Below are positions 57,332-64,000 of a stretch of DNA of 64,000 nt, piece after piece. Each line of letters starts with the position of its first letter. Within the stretch, counting starts at the first letter, position 1. The position numbers and the translations under genes were made by a program. Below the pieces are notes generated by a model. The model was not told the origin of the DNA. It worked only from the letters and a program-made list of their open reading frames with translations, and did not search any database. Source of the stretch: Parafrankia sp041008525 (GTDB taxonomy: Bacteria > Actinomycetota > Actinomycetes > Frankiales > Frankiaceae); NCBI RefSeq assembly GCF_041008525.1, contig NZ_JBFLUG010000031.1:6750-70749 (forward strand). Reading direction: 5' to 3'.

Positions 57332-57981
57332 CCCCACGGCTGGGACGTCTCGCCCGATCGGTCAGGGTCCTCCACCAGGTCTCGCTTCTCCCGGCCCTCT
57401 CGCCGAGGTCCACGAGGCCCAGGAGGTTCGCCGGATTCAACAGGTTCGCCGGGTCCGGCAGGTTCGCCGGCGCGGGAAGGCCTGCGAGGCGTGCCCCGTC
57501 CGGTCGGGGCGCGAGGGCCGGCGACGCGGATCGCGGCTCCGCGATGATCGAGTTCGTGGGACTGTCGCTGGTTCTCCTGATTCCGTTCGTCTACCTCTTC
57601 CTTGCCGTTTTCGCTGTGCAACGGGCCGCCTTCGGCGTGACTCAGGCCGCACGCGAAGCCGGCCGCGCCTACGCCACCGCCCCGAGCGAATCCGCCGGCA
57701 TCGAACGCGCCCGGCTCGCCGCCCAGCTCGCCTTCGCCGACCAGGGCATCCACTCGGCGCCCGAGATCAGGTTCGCCCCGGAGGACGCGGACTGCGGCGC
57801 GGGCAGCCCTGGCGACGGCGCTGCCACTCTCGAACCGGGCGCCCGCTTCGTCATCTGCGTCCGAGCCCTCGTCGCCCTGCCCGGCGTCGGCGCGATCGCC
57901 GGCAGCCTCGCCGACGTCACCGTGAACGGCCAGTTCACCGTGGTCATCGACGCCTACCGGGCCGACCGGTCAGGCGCCTGA
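57328..57981 (+). CDS. Second TadE/TadF-like pseudopilin
   Basis: 217 residues. The N-terminal cytoplasmic part has three FAG-x-x-R-type units, then RGSAMIEFVGLSLVLLIPFV, the pseudopilin helix with Glu, and QRAAFGVTQAAREAGRAYAT. The outer domain has two cysteines (DADCGAGS and RFVICVRA). The family match is weaker than for TadE, so TadF or TadG are both possible. Its last 19 codons belong to the 63-bp sequence that is repeated at 59554-59616. Confidence 0.78.
   Translation: MTPRLGRLARSVRVLHQVSLLPALSPRSTRPRRFAGFNRFAGSGRFAGAGRPARRAPSGRGARAGDADRGSAMIEFVGLSLVLLIPFVYLFLAVFAVQRAAFGVTQAAREAGRAYATAPSESAGIERARLAAQLAFADQGIHSAPEIRFAPEDADCGAGSPGDGAATLEPGARFVICVRALVALPGVGAIAGSLADVTVNGQFTVVIDAYRADRSGA
57424..57477 (+). 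repeat. Three 18-bp tandem units in the pseudopilin gene
   Basis: Units beginning AGGTTCGCCGG (57424, 57442, 57460) each encode R-F-A-G plus two variable residues. They lie in the cytoplasmic head of the pseudopilin and are in frame. Confidence 0.8.
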
Positions 57982-57985
57982 CCAG
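57923..57985 (+). repeat. 63-bp direct repeat, copy A (3' end of pseudopilin gene)
   Basis: Copy A spans the last codons, the stop and four bases of the pseudopilin gene. Copy B (59554-59616) matches 60 of 63 bases. Two differences are silent third-codon changes, and the third replaces the final alanine by valine. Confidence 0.9.
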
Positions 57986-58254
57986 CGGTTGTGCCGTTCT
58001 GATGATCTGAAGTGGCGTCGCACAGCGCTCGGACGGCGGTGAACTGGCGTTGGCGCGACCTCGCGGTGGCCGGGGGTGGGAGTGCCTCACCGAACGCGGG
58101 AGCGTGGCCGTGGACGAGAGAGTCCTGCTCCAGGGGGCGCTAGCTGCCCAGGTCGTAGGCACGATGGGTGTCGGCCTACGCACCCGGGACTTGCGGATAT
58201 TGCGTTTGTTGCGGATGATGCGGTTGGAGTCGCTGGGATCAGCGGACGAGGGCC
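57982..58254. other. Leader region of the toxin-antitoxin pair
   Basis: No credible gene. It contains an inverted repeat CGTAGGC-13-GCCTACG (58154-58160 and 58174-58180), two TTGCGGAT direct repeats (58191-58198 and 58209-58216), and TTGCGG followed after 17 bp by GATGAT, a possible promoter. Antitoxins usually bind such sites in their own promoters; this is inferred. Confidence 0.4.
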
Positions 58255-58737
58255 ATGGATGTTGGTGGGGTGGTGCGGATGCCCGGCCTGGTTGACGACG
58301 CCGCGGCGCGGCGGGACTCCGGTGCGGAGCTTGCTCGGCGTGCGGCGCGACGTATCAGTGAGTACCTCACGACACACCCTGGTGCTGATCAGGACACGAT
58401 CAGGGGGGAGCTGGCGGGCGATGACGCCCTTGTGGTCCCGCGGGAGGCGACCGTCCTGCTTGCCAGGATCCTCCTGCTTCTGGCACAGGGGGAGAGTGTC
58501 AACGTCACGCCAGACTCCGCTGAGCTGACCACGCAGCAGGCAGCTGACTTCCTGAACGTGTCCCGGCCCTATCTGATCAGGCTGTTGGAGTCCGGCGAGA
58601 TCCCGTTCCGTCTGGTCGGTACCCATCGGCGGGTCAGATTTCGTGACCTTCACGAGTATCGGAGTCGCGACGACCTGGAGCGCAGGGGTGCGGCCGACGA
58701 CCTGACCGCGCTGACCGAGGAACTGGGGCTGTACTGA
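58255..58737 (+). CDS. HTH (excisionase-type) protein, likely antitoxin of a PIN toxin
   Basis: 160 residues. The C-terminal half has the excisionase-like HTH: LTTQQAADFLNVSRPYLIRL, then LESGEIPFRLVGTHRRVRFR. The N-terminal half is helical. It is followed 3 bp later by the PIN gene, the usual antitoxin-toxin order, so it probably neutralises the toxin and represses the pair. ATG at 58255 or 58279 (MPGLVDDAA) could both serve. The pair lies between the two 63-bp repeats. Confidence 0.8.
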   Translation: MDVGGVVRMPGLVDDAAARRDSGAELARRAARRISEYLTTHPGADQDTIRGELAGDDALVVPREATVLLARILLLLAQGESVNVTPDSAELTTQQAADFLNVSRPYLIRLLESGEIPFRLVGTHRRVRFRDLHEYRSRDDLERRGAADDLTALTEELGLY

Positions 58738-58740
58738 CCG

Positions 58741-59295
58741 ATGGCCTTCACGGTGGTCTATGACGCCAACGTGCTCTACCCGAACACGTTGCGCGATCTG
58801 CTGATCCGGATCGCGCAGTCGGGCCTGGTCCAGGCGAAGTGGACCAATGAGATCCTCGACGAGATGCTCGCCGCGGTCAGGCGAAACAGGCCGGAGATCT
58901 CGGCTGGGAAGCGCGACCGTCTCCGCAGTCTCATGAACGCATCCGTTCGGGACGTCCTGGTGTCCAGTTATGAGCCGCTGATCGACGGACTGAAGCTTCC
59001 CGACCCTGATGACCGGCACGTGCTGGCTGCCGCGATCAAGGCTGGCGCGCAGGTCATCGTCACCCGGAACCTGAAGGATTTCCCGGCTGCCGATCTGGAA
59101 CCGTGGGCCGTGGAGGCGCAGTCGCCCGATGCCTTTGTGCTGGACCAGCTGAGCATTAGAGGGCAGGCGGTGGTGGCGGCCATCCAACAGATCGTGGACT
59201 CCCGTACGAAGCCGCCGGAGTCCGTCGACGATGTCCTGCGACAACTCGAACGTAGCGGACTCGTGGAATCGATAGCGGCACTTCGCGCTCTGTAA
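58741..59295 (+). CDS. PIN-domain ribonuclease toxin
   Basis: 184 residues. The PIN fold starts at VVYDANVLYPNTLRDLLIRI (first acidic residue D), continues with TNEILDEMLAAVRRNR (acidic E), and has PDPDDRHVLAAAIKAGAQVI followed by TRNLKDFP, the conserved acidic metal-binding positions. PIN toxins cut RNA when freed from their antitoxin. The ATG lies 3 bp after the antitoxin stop. A C-terminal extension of about 50 residues (PDAFVLDQLSIRGQAVVAAI) exceeds the minimal PIN domain. The target RNA is unknown. Confidence 0.88.
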   Translation: MAFTVVYDANVLYPNTLRDLLIRIAQSGLVQAKWTNEILDEMLAAVRRNRPEISAGKRDRLRSLMNASVRDVLVSSYEPLIDGLKLPDPDDRHVLAAAIKAGAQVIVTRNLKDFPAADLEPWAVEAQSPDAFVLDQLSIRGQAVVAAIQQIVDSRTKPPESVDDVLRQLERSGLVESIAALRAL

Positions 59296-59553
59296 CCGTG
59301 TCGGCGCTGGTGCCCGCGTGCTCGACCTGCGGATCGGTGACGACGGGCGGAGGGCCCGGCCGGCCCCGCGGCGACGGACCTTTCGCCAGCGGGGCGACGA
59401 TGGCGAACTCGAAGCGACCGCGTTGATAGTCGACCCCTGCCATCCGGCTCAGAGACAGCACCGAGGGAAGATCGACGGCACCACGGTAAACTGGCGCACT
59501 TCCGCTCACGCCGGATCTGCATTTTCGCAGCTGAGCACAGCGATAACGTGAAA
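59296..59553. other. Non-coding tail of the toxin-antitoxin segment
   Basis: No credible gene; short open frames on both strands have no family features. It ends at copy B of the repeat. Confidence 0.4.
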
Positions 59554-59616
59554 TGAACGGCCAGTTCACCGTGGTCATCGACGCTTACCGCGCCGACCGG
59601 TCAGGCGTCTGACCAG
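59554..59616 (+). repeat. 63-bp direct repeat, copy B
   Basis: Matches the 3' end of the pseudopilin gene at 60 of 63 positions, including the stop codon, but has no pseudopilin body before it. It starts at a tadE-like codon phase (ATGAACGGCCAG) and marks the right edge of the inserted segment. Confidence 0.9.
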
Positions 59617-59630
59617 TGATCTCTGGGTGG

Positions 59631-59822
59631 TCAGCGGTGGTAGACGTCGCGGCGGTGGTCGATGGCGACGACCGTGACAGGCGTGGCCTTGTCGTCGATG
59701 CGGTACGAGGGCGGTAGGTCGCGATGACCTCTGCCGCGGCGACGGCAGGGCCTCGTAGCTGCGCCGAGCGTCCGCCCGCTGAGGCGGACGCAGCAGCGCG
59801 CCCAGTCGGGATGGTGGATCAC
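59631..59822 (-). pseudogene. RelE/ParE-type toxin remnant
   Basis: A 63-residue open frame whose last 28 residues (SYRIDDKATPVTVVAIDHRR then DVYHR) match the C-terminal strand pattern of RelE/ParE toxins. The N-terminal part is short and does not look like a RelE fold; a neighbouring frame holds residues such as ALLRPPQRADARRSYEALP that may be the missing portion, so a frameshift or truncation is likely. No antitoxin gene is adjacent. The call rests on the C-terminal pattern only. Confidence 0.45.
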
Positions 59823-59857
59823 CCTCGGTGCCGGTCCGGGAGGACTCCTCGGATCGC

Positions 59858-59886
59858 TTGCTACGGAATGTGGTGGCGGGATACTT
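59858..59886 (+). promoter_or_regulatory. Possible leaderless promoter of the LuxR gene
   Basis: TTGCTA (59858-59863), 17 bp, ATACTT (59881-59886), then six bases to the ATG. The spacing fits a leaderless transcript, but the -10 is poor and no ribosome site precedes the start. Confidence 0.25.
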
Positions 59887-59892
59887 GAATGT

Positions 59893-62760
59893 ATGAGCAC
59901 GCTTGCGCCCGGTGCGGTGCCCGGCGGTGGCATCGTCGGACGGTACCGTGAGCTCGACGCGTTGCGGGCGTGGCTGGATGCCGCCCGTGATGGGGCTGGC
60001 CGGCTCGTTCTCTGCGTCGGTGAGCCGGGTATCGGCAAGACCCGGCTCGCCCAGGAGCTTGCTGGGGTTGCGCTCGCAGGTGGCACCACCGTCGCCTGGG
60101 GGCGGTGCGTCGAGGCCGAGGGCGCGCCGGCGTTCTGGCCGTGGCGTCAGGTCCTCCGCTCGCTCGGGGCCGATCCGGACGTTGTGCTGGGAGGTGACGT
60201 CGAGTCGCCCGAGGACCGGTTCCGGGTCTTCGACGCTGTAGCCGAGGCGGTGCGCGGCGTTGCCGACACGAACAGCGTGGCTGTCATCCTCGACGACATC
60301 CACTGGGGCGACGAGCCGTCGCTGCTCGTCCTGCGCCATCTCGCCGACCGGACAGCAGGCGCGCGGCTGTTGGTCTTCACCGCGTTCCGCGACGTCGGAC
60401 CCGCCGGTGTCCTGCGTCGTGTGCTCCCGGACCTGCTGCGGTCACCGGCGGTCGAGCGTCTTGAGCTGCGTGGCTTCGGCCTCGACGAGGTGCGCGAACA
60501 GCTGTCGAGGACGGCGGTAGGTGAGTCCGTGGTCGGCGCCCGTGCCGTCCTCGACCTCACTGGTGGTAATCCACTGTTCGTCCGGGAAGTGGCACGCGCG
60601 ATCGCGGACGGCACGTGGCAGCCGGACCGGCCGCCGCGCACTGTGCTCGACGCCGTCGCGGCGCGGCTCGACCGTGTTTCGGTCGACTGCCGTCGGTTGG
60701 TGCAGGCGGCGGGGATCGTCGGGCGTGACTTCTCGCTGGTGCTTGTCGCGGGGGCGCTCGACGAGCCTGTGGCATGGTGCCTTCCCCCGGTCGACGAGGC
60801 GATCGCCTACGGCCTGCTCGACCGGGTCGGCGACACCGGCAACTACCGGTTCGTCCACGCACTTACCCGTGACGCGGTCGAGGCGTCACTCACGACCGCG
60901 GACCGGGCGGCGCTGCACCGCGCGGTCGCCGAAGCGATCGAGGCACGCTTCGCCGGCGACCTCTCCGACCACCTTCCCGACATCGCCCGGCACTGGGCCA
61001 GCCTGGCCCCGTACGGCGAGGCCGTCACCGCCCGTGCGTGGGCGATCCGTGCCGCTGCCGACGCCGTACGACGTCTGGCTTACGAACAGGGCGTCCGGCT
61101 TTACCAGGCCGCGCTCGCGCTCGACGCGTCGTCGCTGCCCGATGTCGAACGCTGCCGGCTGCTGGTCGCGCTCGGCCGGGCGGCCTACTTCGCCGGCGAC
61201 CTGCGCGGGTGTGTGAACGCCGCCGTGGAGGCGGCGGGTGCCGCGAGAGCAGCGCAGAGTCCCGAACTTGCGGGCGAGGCCGCTCTCGTCCTTGAAGCTG
61301 CTCCCACCTCCGGCGTCAACGCCGTCGCTGAACAGTTGTGCGAGCAGGCGCTGGCGGATCTCGGAGACAACGACCATGAGGGGCTGCGCGCGCGGCTGCT
61401 CGCCCAGCGCAGCCACCTGGCGTTCTACGACGGCGATCAGGACCGCGTCGCGTCGTTGAGCGTGGCGGCACTTGAGCTCGCCCGAGCCTCATGCGACGAC
61501 CACGCGCTCGCCGACGCGCTGCGGGCCCGACAGGAGGCGCTCCCGGGCCCGGCCGGGCGGGCCGAGCGCCTGCTCCTCGCGACCGAGATGCTCGCGCTCG
61601 CGCGACGCACGAACGGCGCCCGTGCCGCCATGTGGGGTGAACTCTGGCGGATCGACGCGTTGATCGAGAGCGGGCAGCTCGCGGCCGCGGCCGAGGAGCT
61701 CCCCGCGTTGCGGGTCGCCGTCAGCCGGGTCGGCGGACCGGTCAGCGTGTGGCACCTCGACCGGGTCACCGCCTGCGTCGCCCAAGCGCAGGGCCGCTAC
61801 GCCACAGCCGCCGCCGCCGGCCGGCGGGGATATGACCGGATGCGCGTGGTGGAACCCGCCCCGGCGACCGGCGCCTTCGCCGCGCTCCAGTGCGCGCTCG
61901 CCCATCACATCGGTGTCAACGACGAGGTGACCGCGTTGGCGCGGCGCCCGTTCGACCCCCCGCCGCGGTTCACGACAATGGCCTGGCTGTCGCGCGCCTT
62001 CCTGCTTCTGTGCGCGGGGCTCCCCGACGAGGCCATGGCGTCGTACCAGCAGGCCGGCCCGCTCGAGATGTGGTCGCTGCCCGCGTTCTTTGTTCTGCCC
62101 GGCTACGTGTACGGCGCCCTCGCAGCTGCCCGCCTCGGCCGCCACGATGACCTCACGGTGCTACTCGACCGGCTCGAGCAGTTCCGCGGCGAGCACGCTA
62201 CCGGCAACGGGGTCGCCTACATGGGCCCGACCGAACTCACCCTCGGCCGCGGCGCCGCCGTTCTCGGCCGCCTCGACCTCGCCGTGGAGGACCTGGCCGT
62301 CGCGGCAGACCAGGCTGATCGGGCCGGCGCACCCGGCTACGTCGCCGAGGCGCGCTACCACCTCGCGGCGACGCTACTCACCCGCGACAGTCCCGGCGAT
62401 CACGACCGTGCTACGGCTGCCGCCCGCGACGCCGACCGCCTCGCGCGAGCACTCGGCATGGCTGCCTACACCGATCGCACCGCCGCCCTGCTCGCGCAGC
62501 TCGACAACAAGGGGCGGCTGGCGGTCCCGCTGAGTCCACGCGAGACCCAGGTCGCCGGGCTGGTCGCCGAGGGCCTCACCAACCGCCAGATCGCCACCCG
62601 GCTCGTCCTCTCCGAACGCACCGCCCAGAACCATGTGCAGCACATCCTCACCAAACTCGGGTTCACCACCCGGAGCCAGATCGCCGCATGGCACGTGCAC
62701 GCGCAGCTGAGTAGACCCATGAGTCATTCGGCGGATGCTCAGACTGTCGCGGATTCCTAG
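59893..62760 (+). CDS. Large ATP-binding LuxR-family regulator (LAL type)
   Basis: 955 residues. An N-terminal AAA_16-type ATPase (Walker A in GEPGIGKTRLAQEL, Walker B in VAVILDDIHWGDEPSLLVLR) is followed by a long helical, TPR-like region of about 550 residues with leucine- and alanine-rich helices. The C-terminal LuxR HTH is clear: LSPRETQVAGLVAEGLTNRQ, then LSERTAQNHVQHILTKLGF. LAL regulators respond to small molecules and often sit in biosynthetic clusters, but no such cluster follows here. The ATG at 59893 lacks a ribosome site. Confidence 0.93.
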   Translation: MSTLAPGAVPGGGIVGRYRELDALRAWLDAARDGAGRLVLCVGEPGIGKTRLAQELAGVALAGGTTVAWGRCVEAEGAPAFWPWRQVLRSLGADPDVVLGGDVESPEDRFRVFDAVAEAVRGVADTNSVAVILDDIHWGDEPSLLVLRHLADRTAGARLLVFTAFRDVGPAGVLRRVLPDLLRSPAVERLELRGFGLDEVREQLSRTAVGESVVGARAVLDLTGGNPLFVREVARAIADGTWQPDRPPRTVLDAVAARLDRVSVDCRRLVQAAGIVGRDFSLVLVAGALDEPVAWCLPPVDEAIAYGLLDRVGDTGNYRFVHALTRDAVEASLTTADRAALHRAVAEAIEARFAGDLSDHLPDIARHWASLAPYGEAVTARAWAIRAAADAVRRLAYEQGVRLYQAALALDASSLPDVERCRLLVALGRAAYFAGDLRGCVNAAVEAAGAARAAQSPELAGEAALVLEAAPTSGVNAVAEQLCEQALADLGDNDHEGLRARLLAQRSHLAFYDGDQDRVASLSVAALELARASCDDHALADALRARQEALPGPAGRAERLLLATEMLALARRTNGARAAMWGELWRIDALIESGQLAAAAEELPALRVAVSRVGGPVSVWHLDRVTACVAQAQGRYATAAAAGRRGYDRMRVVEPAPATGAFAALQCALAHHIGVNDEVTALARRPFDPPPRFTTMAWLSRAFLLLCAGLPDEAMASYQQAGPLEMWSLPAFFVLPGYVYGALAAARLGRHDDLTVLLDRLEQFRGEHATGNGVAYMGPTELTLGRGAAVLGRLDLAVEDLAVAADQADRAGAPGYVAEARYHLAATLLTRDSPGDHDRATAAARDADRLARALGMAAYTDRTAALLAQLDNKGRLAVPLSPRETQVAGLVAEGLTNRQIATRLVLSERTAQNHVQHILTKLGFTTRSQIAAWHVHAQLSRPMSHSADAQTVADS

Positions 62761-62763
62761 TGT

Positions 62764-62794
62764 TCGTCGTGCGGCCGCCCTGGCCGCACGACGA
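62764..62794. terminator. 13-bp hairpin between LuxR gene and next gene
   Basis: TCGTCGTGCGGCC pairs perfectly with GGCCGCACGACGA around GCCCT. It begins 4 bp after the LuxR stop and ends 13 bp before the next ATG, so it ends the first transcript or acts as an attenuator or translational control for the second. Confidence 0.75.
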
Positions 62795-62807
62795 GCAGAG
62801 GACAACC

Positions 62808-63125
62808 ATGCCCTGGATCACCGTGGCCACCCTGCCCATCGGGTCGATCGACCAGTACGACGCCGTACTCGCCCAGCTCGGCGGAGAACCCGACGGCCTC
62901 GTCGCCCGCTACGTCGGGACTGCCGACGGCACACTGCGCGTCGTCGCCCTGTGGGAATCGCAGGCCCACGCCGACCAGTTCTTCGCCCGTACGCTCGGCC
63001 CCGCGCTCGCTCGCGCGCTTGGCCCCGAACCAGCCGGCACACCCGAACTCATCGGGATCGACGTCGCGCGCAGCTACGTCCGCGAACCGGCCGCTGGGGT
63101 GCCAGAACTTGACCAGCGGCGTTGA
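62808..63125 (+). CDS. Dimeric alpha-beta barrel (ABM-like) small protein
   Basis: 105 residues. The pattern PWITVATLPIGSIDQYDAVL, ARYVGTADGTLRVVALWESQ, and AHADQFFARTLGPALARALG fits the dimeric alpha/beta-barrel superfamily that includes antibiotic biosynthesis monooxygenases and stress proteins. The last 20 residues (about AAGVPELDQRR) lie over an 8-bp inverted repeat (63090-63097 and 63113-63120) that may end the transcript. ATG at 62808 has AGAGGACA upstream. Enzymatic role unknown. Confidence 0.75.
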   Translation: MPWITVATLPIGSIDQYDAVLAQLGGEPDGLVARYVGTADGTLRVVALWESQAHADQFFARTLGPALARALGPEPAGTPELIGIDVARSYVREPAAGVPELDQRR

Positions 63126-63149
63126 CCTGGTCTTTCAGTTGGAATCCCC

Positions 63150-63291
63150 GCAGGTACTGTAGCTGCTCGGCTTGCTGACCCCAAATAGGATTTCTACCAC
63201 GGTTGAGAACAGCCACGTCATGACGTTCGATCAGCCTCGCGACAATGTGCCGTCCGATGAAGTTTGTCCCACCAAGCACAAGAATCCGCAT
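63150..63291 (-). pseudogene. Truncated NAD-dependent epimerase/dehydratase fragment
   Basis: The minus-strand start MRILVLGGTNFIGRHIVARL has the Rossmann GxxGxxG-type loop and the next strand (DVAVLNRGRNP) typical of SDR epimerases. Similarity stops after about 45 residues (near AEQLQ) and the frame then runs through the neighbouring ABM gene. GGAGAAAG upstream shows a former ribosome site. The body of the gene is missing, so this is a remnant. Confidence 0.7.
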
Positions 63292-63311
63292 ACTTTCTCC
63301 AATCTATGGGG

Positions 63312-64000
63312 CAGGGCTCTTGCAAGAAGGCGTCATGACCTTGATGGTGTTGGATGTCGGGTTCAGGTGGAGTGGCGGGTTTGTCATGGAAAGCCGTGGA
63401 GGTTGAGTGCGGCGGTCGCGGTGACGTGGTCGAGGCGGCCTTCGGGGATGTAGCGGTAGCCCGCGGCGCGGATCGCGGTGATCACGGCGCCTCGGAAGAT
63501 CGCGAGGGCTGCGGGGGCCCGGCCGGTCCTGCTGGTGGAGGCGTCCTCACCGAAAGTGACGTCGCGGACGTGGTGCTGGCGGTCCTCGATGTGCCAGTGC
63601 TGGCGGGCGAACGTCGCGAGCAGCGCGGCCCCTGCCTGCTCGAAGGTGAGGCTGGTGATCCCGTAGGCGGTCTCGCGGGTCGCCGGCCTGCTTTTCACCC
63701 GGCGCCAGCGGTGGATACGGATCGCCTGGGCCGCGTGGGGGAAGTCGAGGTGGGCGACGGTGGCGGCCTTGATCCCGCGGGTCTCGTCGTGGCCGTGGCC
63801 GTGGTCGCGGGTGGTGGCGCCGGTCGGGATCTCGGCCCAGGGCAGGCCGGCCAGGAACGCCCACATCGTCGGTTGATTTTTCTTGATCACGGCAAGGTAG
63901 TGGGCGTTCTTCGCGGTGACCAGCCAGTCGAGGTTGGCGCGCACGGTGTGGAGGGCATCGGCCGCGACCAGCACGTTCGTCAGGTCAAGGGGCCGTAGCA
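63312..64000 (-). mobile_element. ISAs1-family insertion sequence, one end in window
   Basis: A CAGGG at 63312, the usual first bases of ISAs1-type termini (from memory), precedes the transposase stop by about 70 bp. The other end lies beyond 64000, so the inverted repeats and target duplication cannot be checked. It is inserted about 20 bp upstream of the epimerase fragment. Confidence 0.6.
63384..64000 (-). CDS. ISAs1-family transposase (5' end outside window)
   Basis: About 205 residues of the C-terminal half. RPLDLTNVLVAADALHTVRA holds a catalytic Asp; VTAKNAHYLAVIKKNQPTMW and HWHIEDRQHHVRDVTFGEDA, with the catalytic Glu, are typical DDE signatures of this family. YGITSLTFEQAGAALLATFA and AIFRGAVITAIRAAGYRYIP follow the family order. 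The frame is open through base 64000, so the start is outside. Nothing in the visible part suggests inactivation. Confidence 0.9.
   Translation of the reverse strand, partial: LRPLDLTNVLVAADALHTVRANLDWLVTAKNAHYLAVIKKNQPTMWAFLAGLPWAEIPTGATTRDHGHGHDETRGIKAATVAHLDFPHAAQAIRIHRWRRVKSRPATRETAYGITSLTFEQAGAALLATFARQHWHIEDRQHHVRDVTFGEDASTSRTGRAPAALAIFRGAVITAIRAAGYRYIPEGRLDHVTATAALNLHGFP

Noticed and set aside
59318..59551. Open frame between the PIN gene and the repeat
   Set aside because: No ribosome site, no domain, and no match to TA components.

Overview
The window is GC-rich throughout, uses GTG starts freely, and carries a gene set typical of a sporulating or filamentous actinomycete: WhiB and BldD regulators, coenzyme F420 biosynthesis, an SpoIIM-type membrane protein, long-form HPF, SecA with a SEC-C tail, and a Tad pilus system. 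Gene order around fbiAB-whiB-manB-manA and comF-hpf-regulator-secA follows the arrangement known from mycobacteria and Streptomyces. The very high GC, the alanine/proline-rich linkers and the family mix suggest Frankia or a relative. That genus call is an inference from style and synteny, not from a marker gene.

Region 1 (1-8743) holds the 3' part of a DnaN-like clamp gene, a DUF3105 membrane protein and a compact F420 block: fbiB, fbiA and a TetR regulator on the minus strand, facing a 98-residue unknown protein and fbiC on the plus strand. A 19-bp palindrome lies in the divergent gap. Region 2 (9189-20732) is the conserved whiB neighbourhood: whiB, a very large membrane glycosyltransferase-like protein, a DUF5719 protein, manA, a degenerate metallopeptidase, a DUF3499 protein, phosphomannomutase, a Trm112-like protein and a sugar-phosphate isomerase-like SIS protein. 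Together these point to mannose-phosphate supply and cell-envelope glycan assembly.

Region 3 (20884-31699) carries a bifunctional class A penicillin-binding protein, divergent RDD and SpoIIM genes, and a tightly coupled five-gene minus-strand operon (membrane protein, DUF4129, DUF4350, MoxR ATPase, DUF58). Region 4 (31896-42549) carries comF, hpf, an orphan LuxR-type response regulator, a GNAT acetyltransferase, secA, an Rv3235-family protein, a LysM membrane protein, a small conserved protein and a short HTH protein.

Region 5 (42878-57981) is a split Tad pilus system. cpaB and cpaE/tadZ come first. Then follow bldD, a patatin-like lipase, a DUF6912 protein, a membrane/coiled-coil/HhH protein and a PAS protein, before tadA-tadB-tadC, a Flp-like pilin and two TadE-like genes. 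A 15-bp site upstream of tadA fits the published BldD consensus at every fixed position, which suggests that the BldD homologue in the same window controls pilus expression.

Region 6 (57982-64000) is accessory. A 63-bp copy of the 3' end of the last tad gene recurs 1.6 kb downstream and brackets an HTH/PIN toxin-antitoxin pair. Next come a RelE/ParE-like remnant, a large ATP-binding LuxR regulator, a small alpha-beta-barrel protein, a truncated epimerase fragment and the end of an ISAs1-type insertion sequence that runs off the window. No rRNA or tRNA gene and no CRISPR array was recognised.
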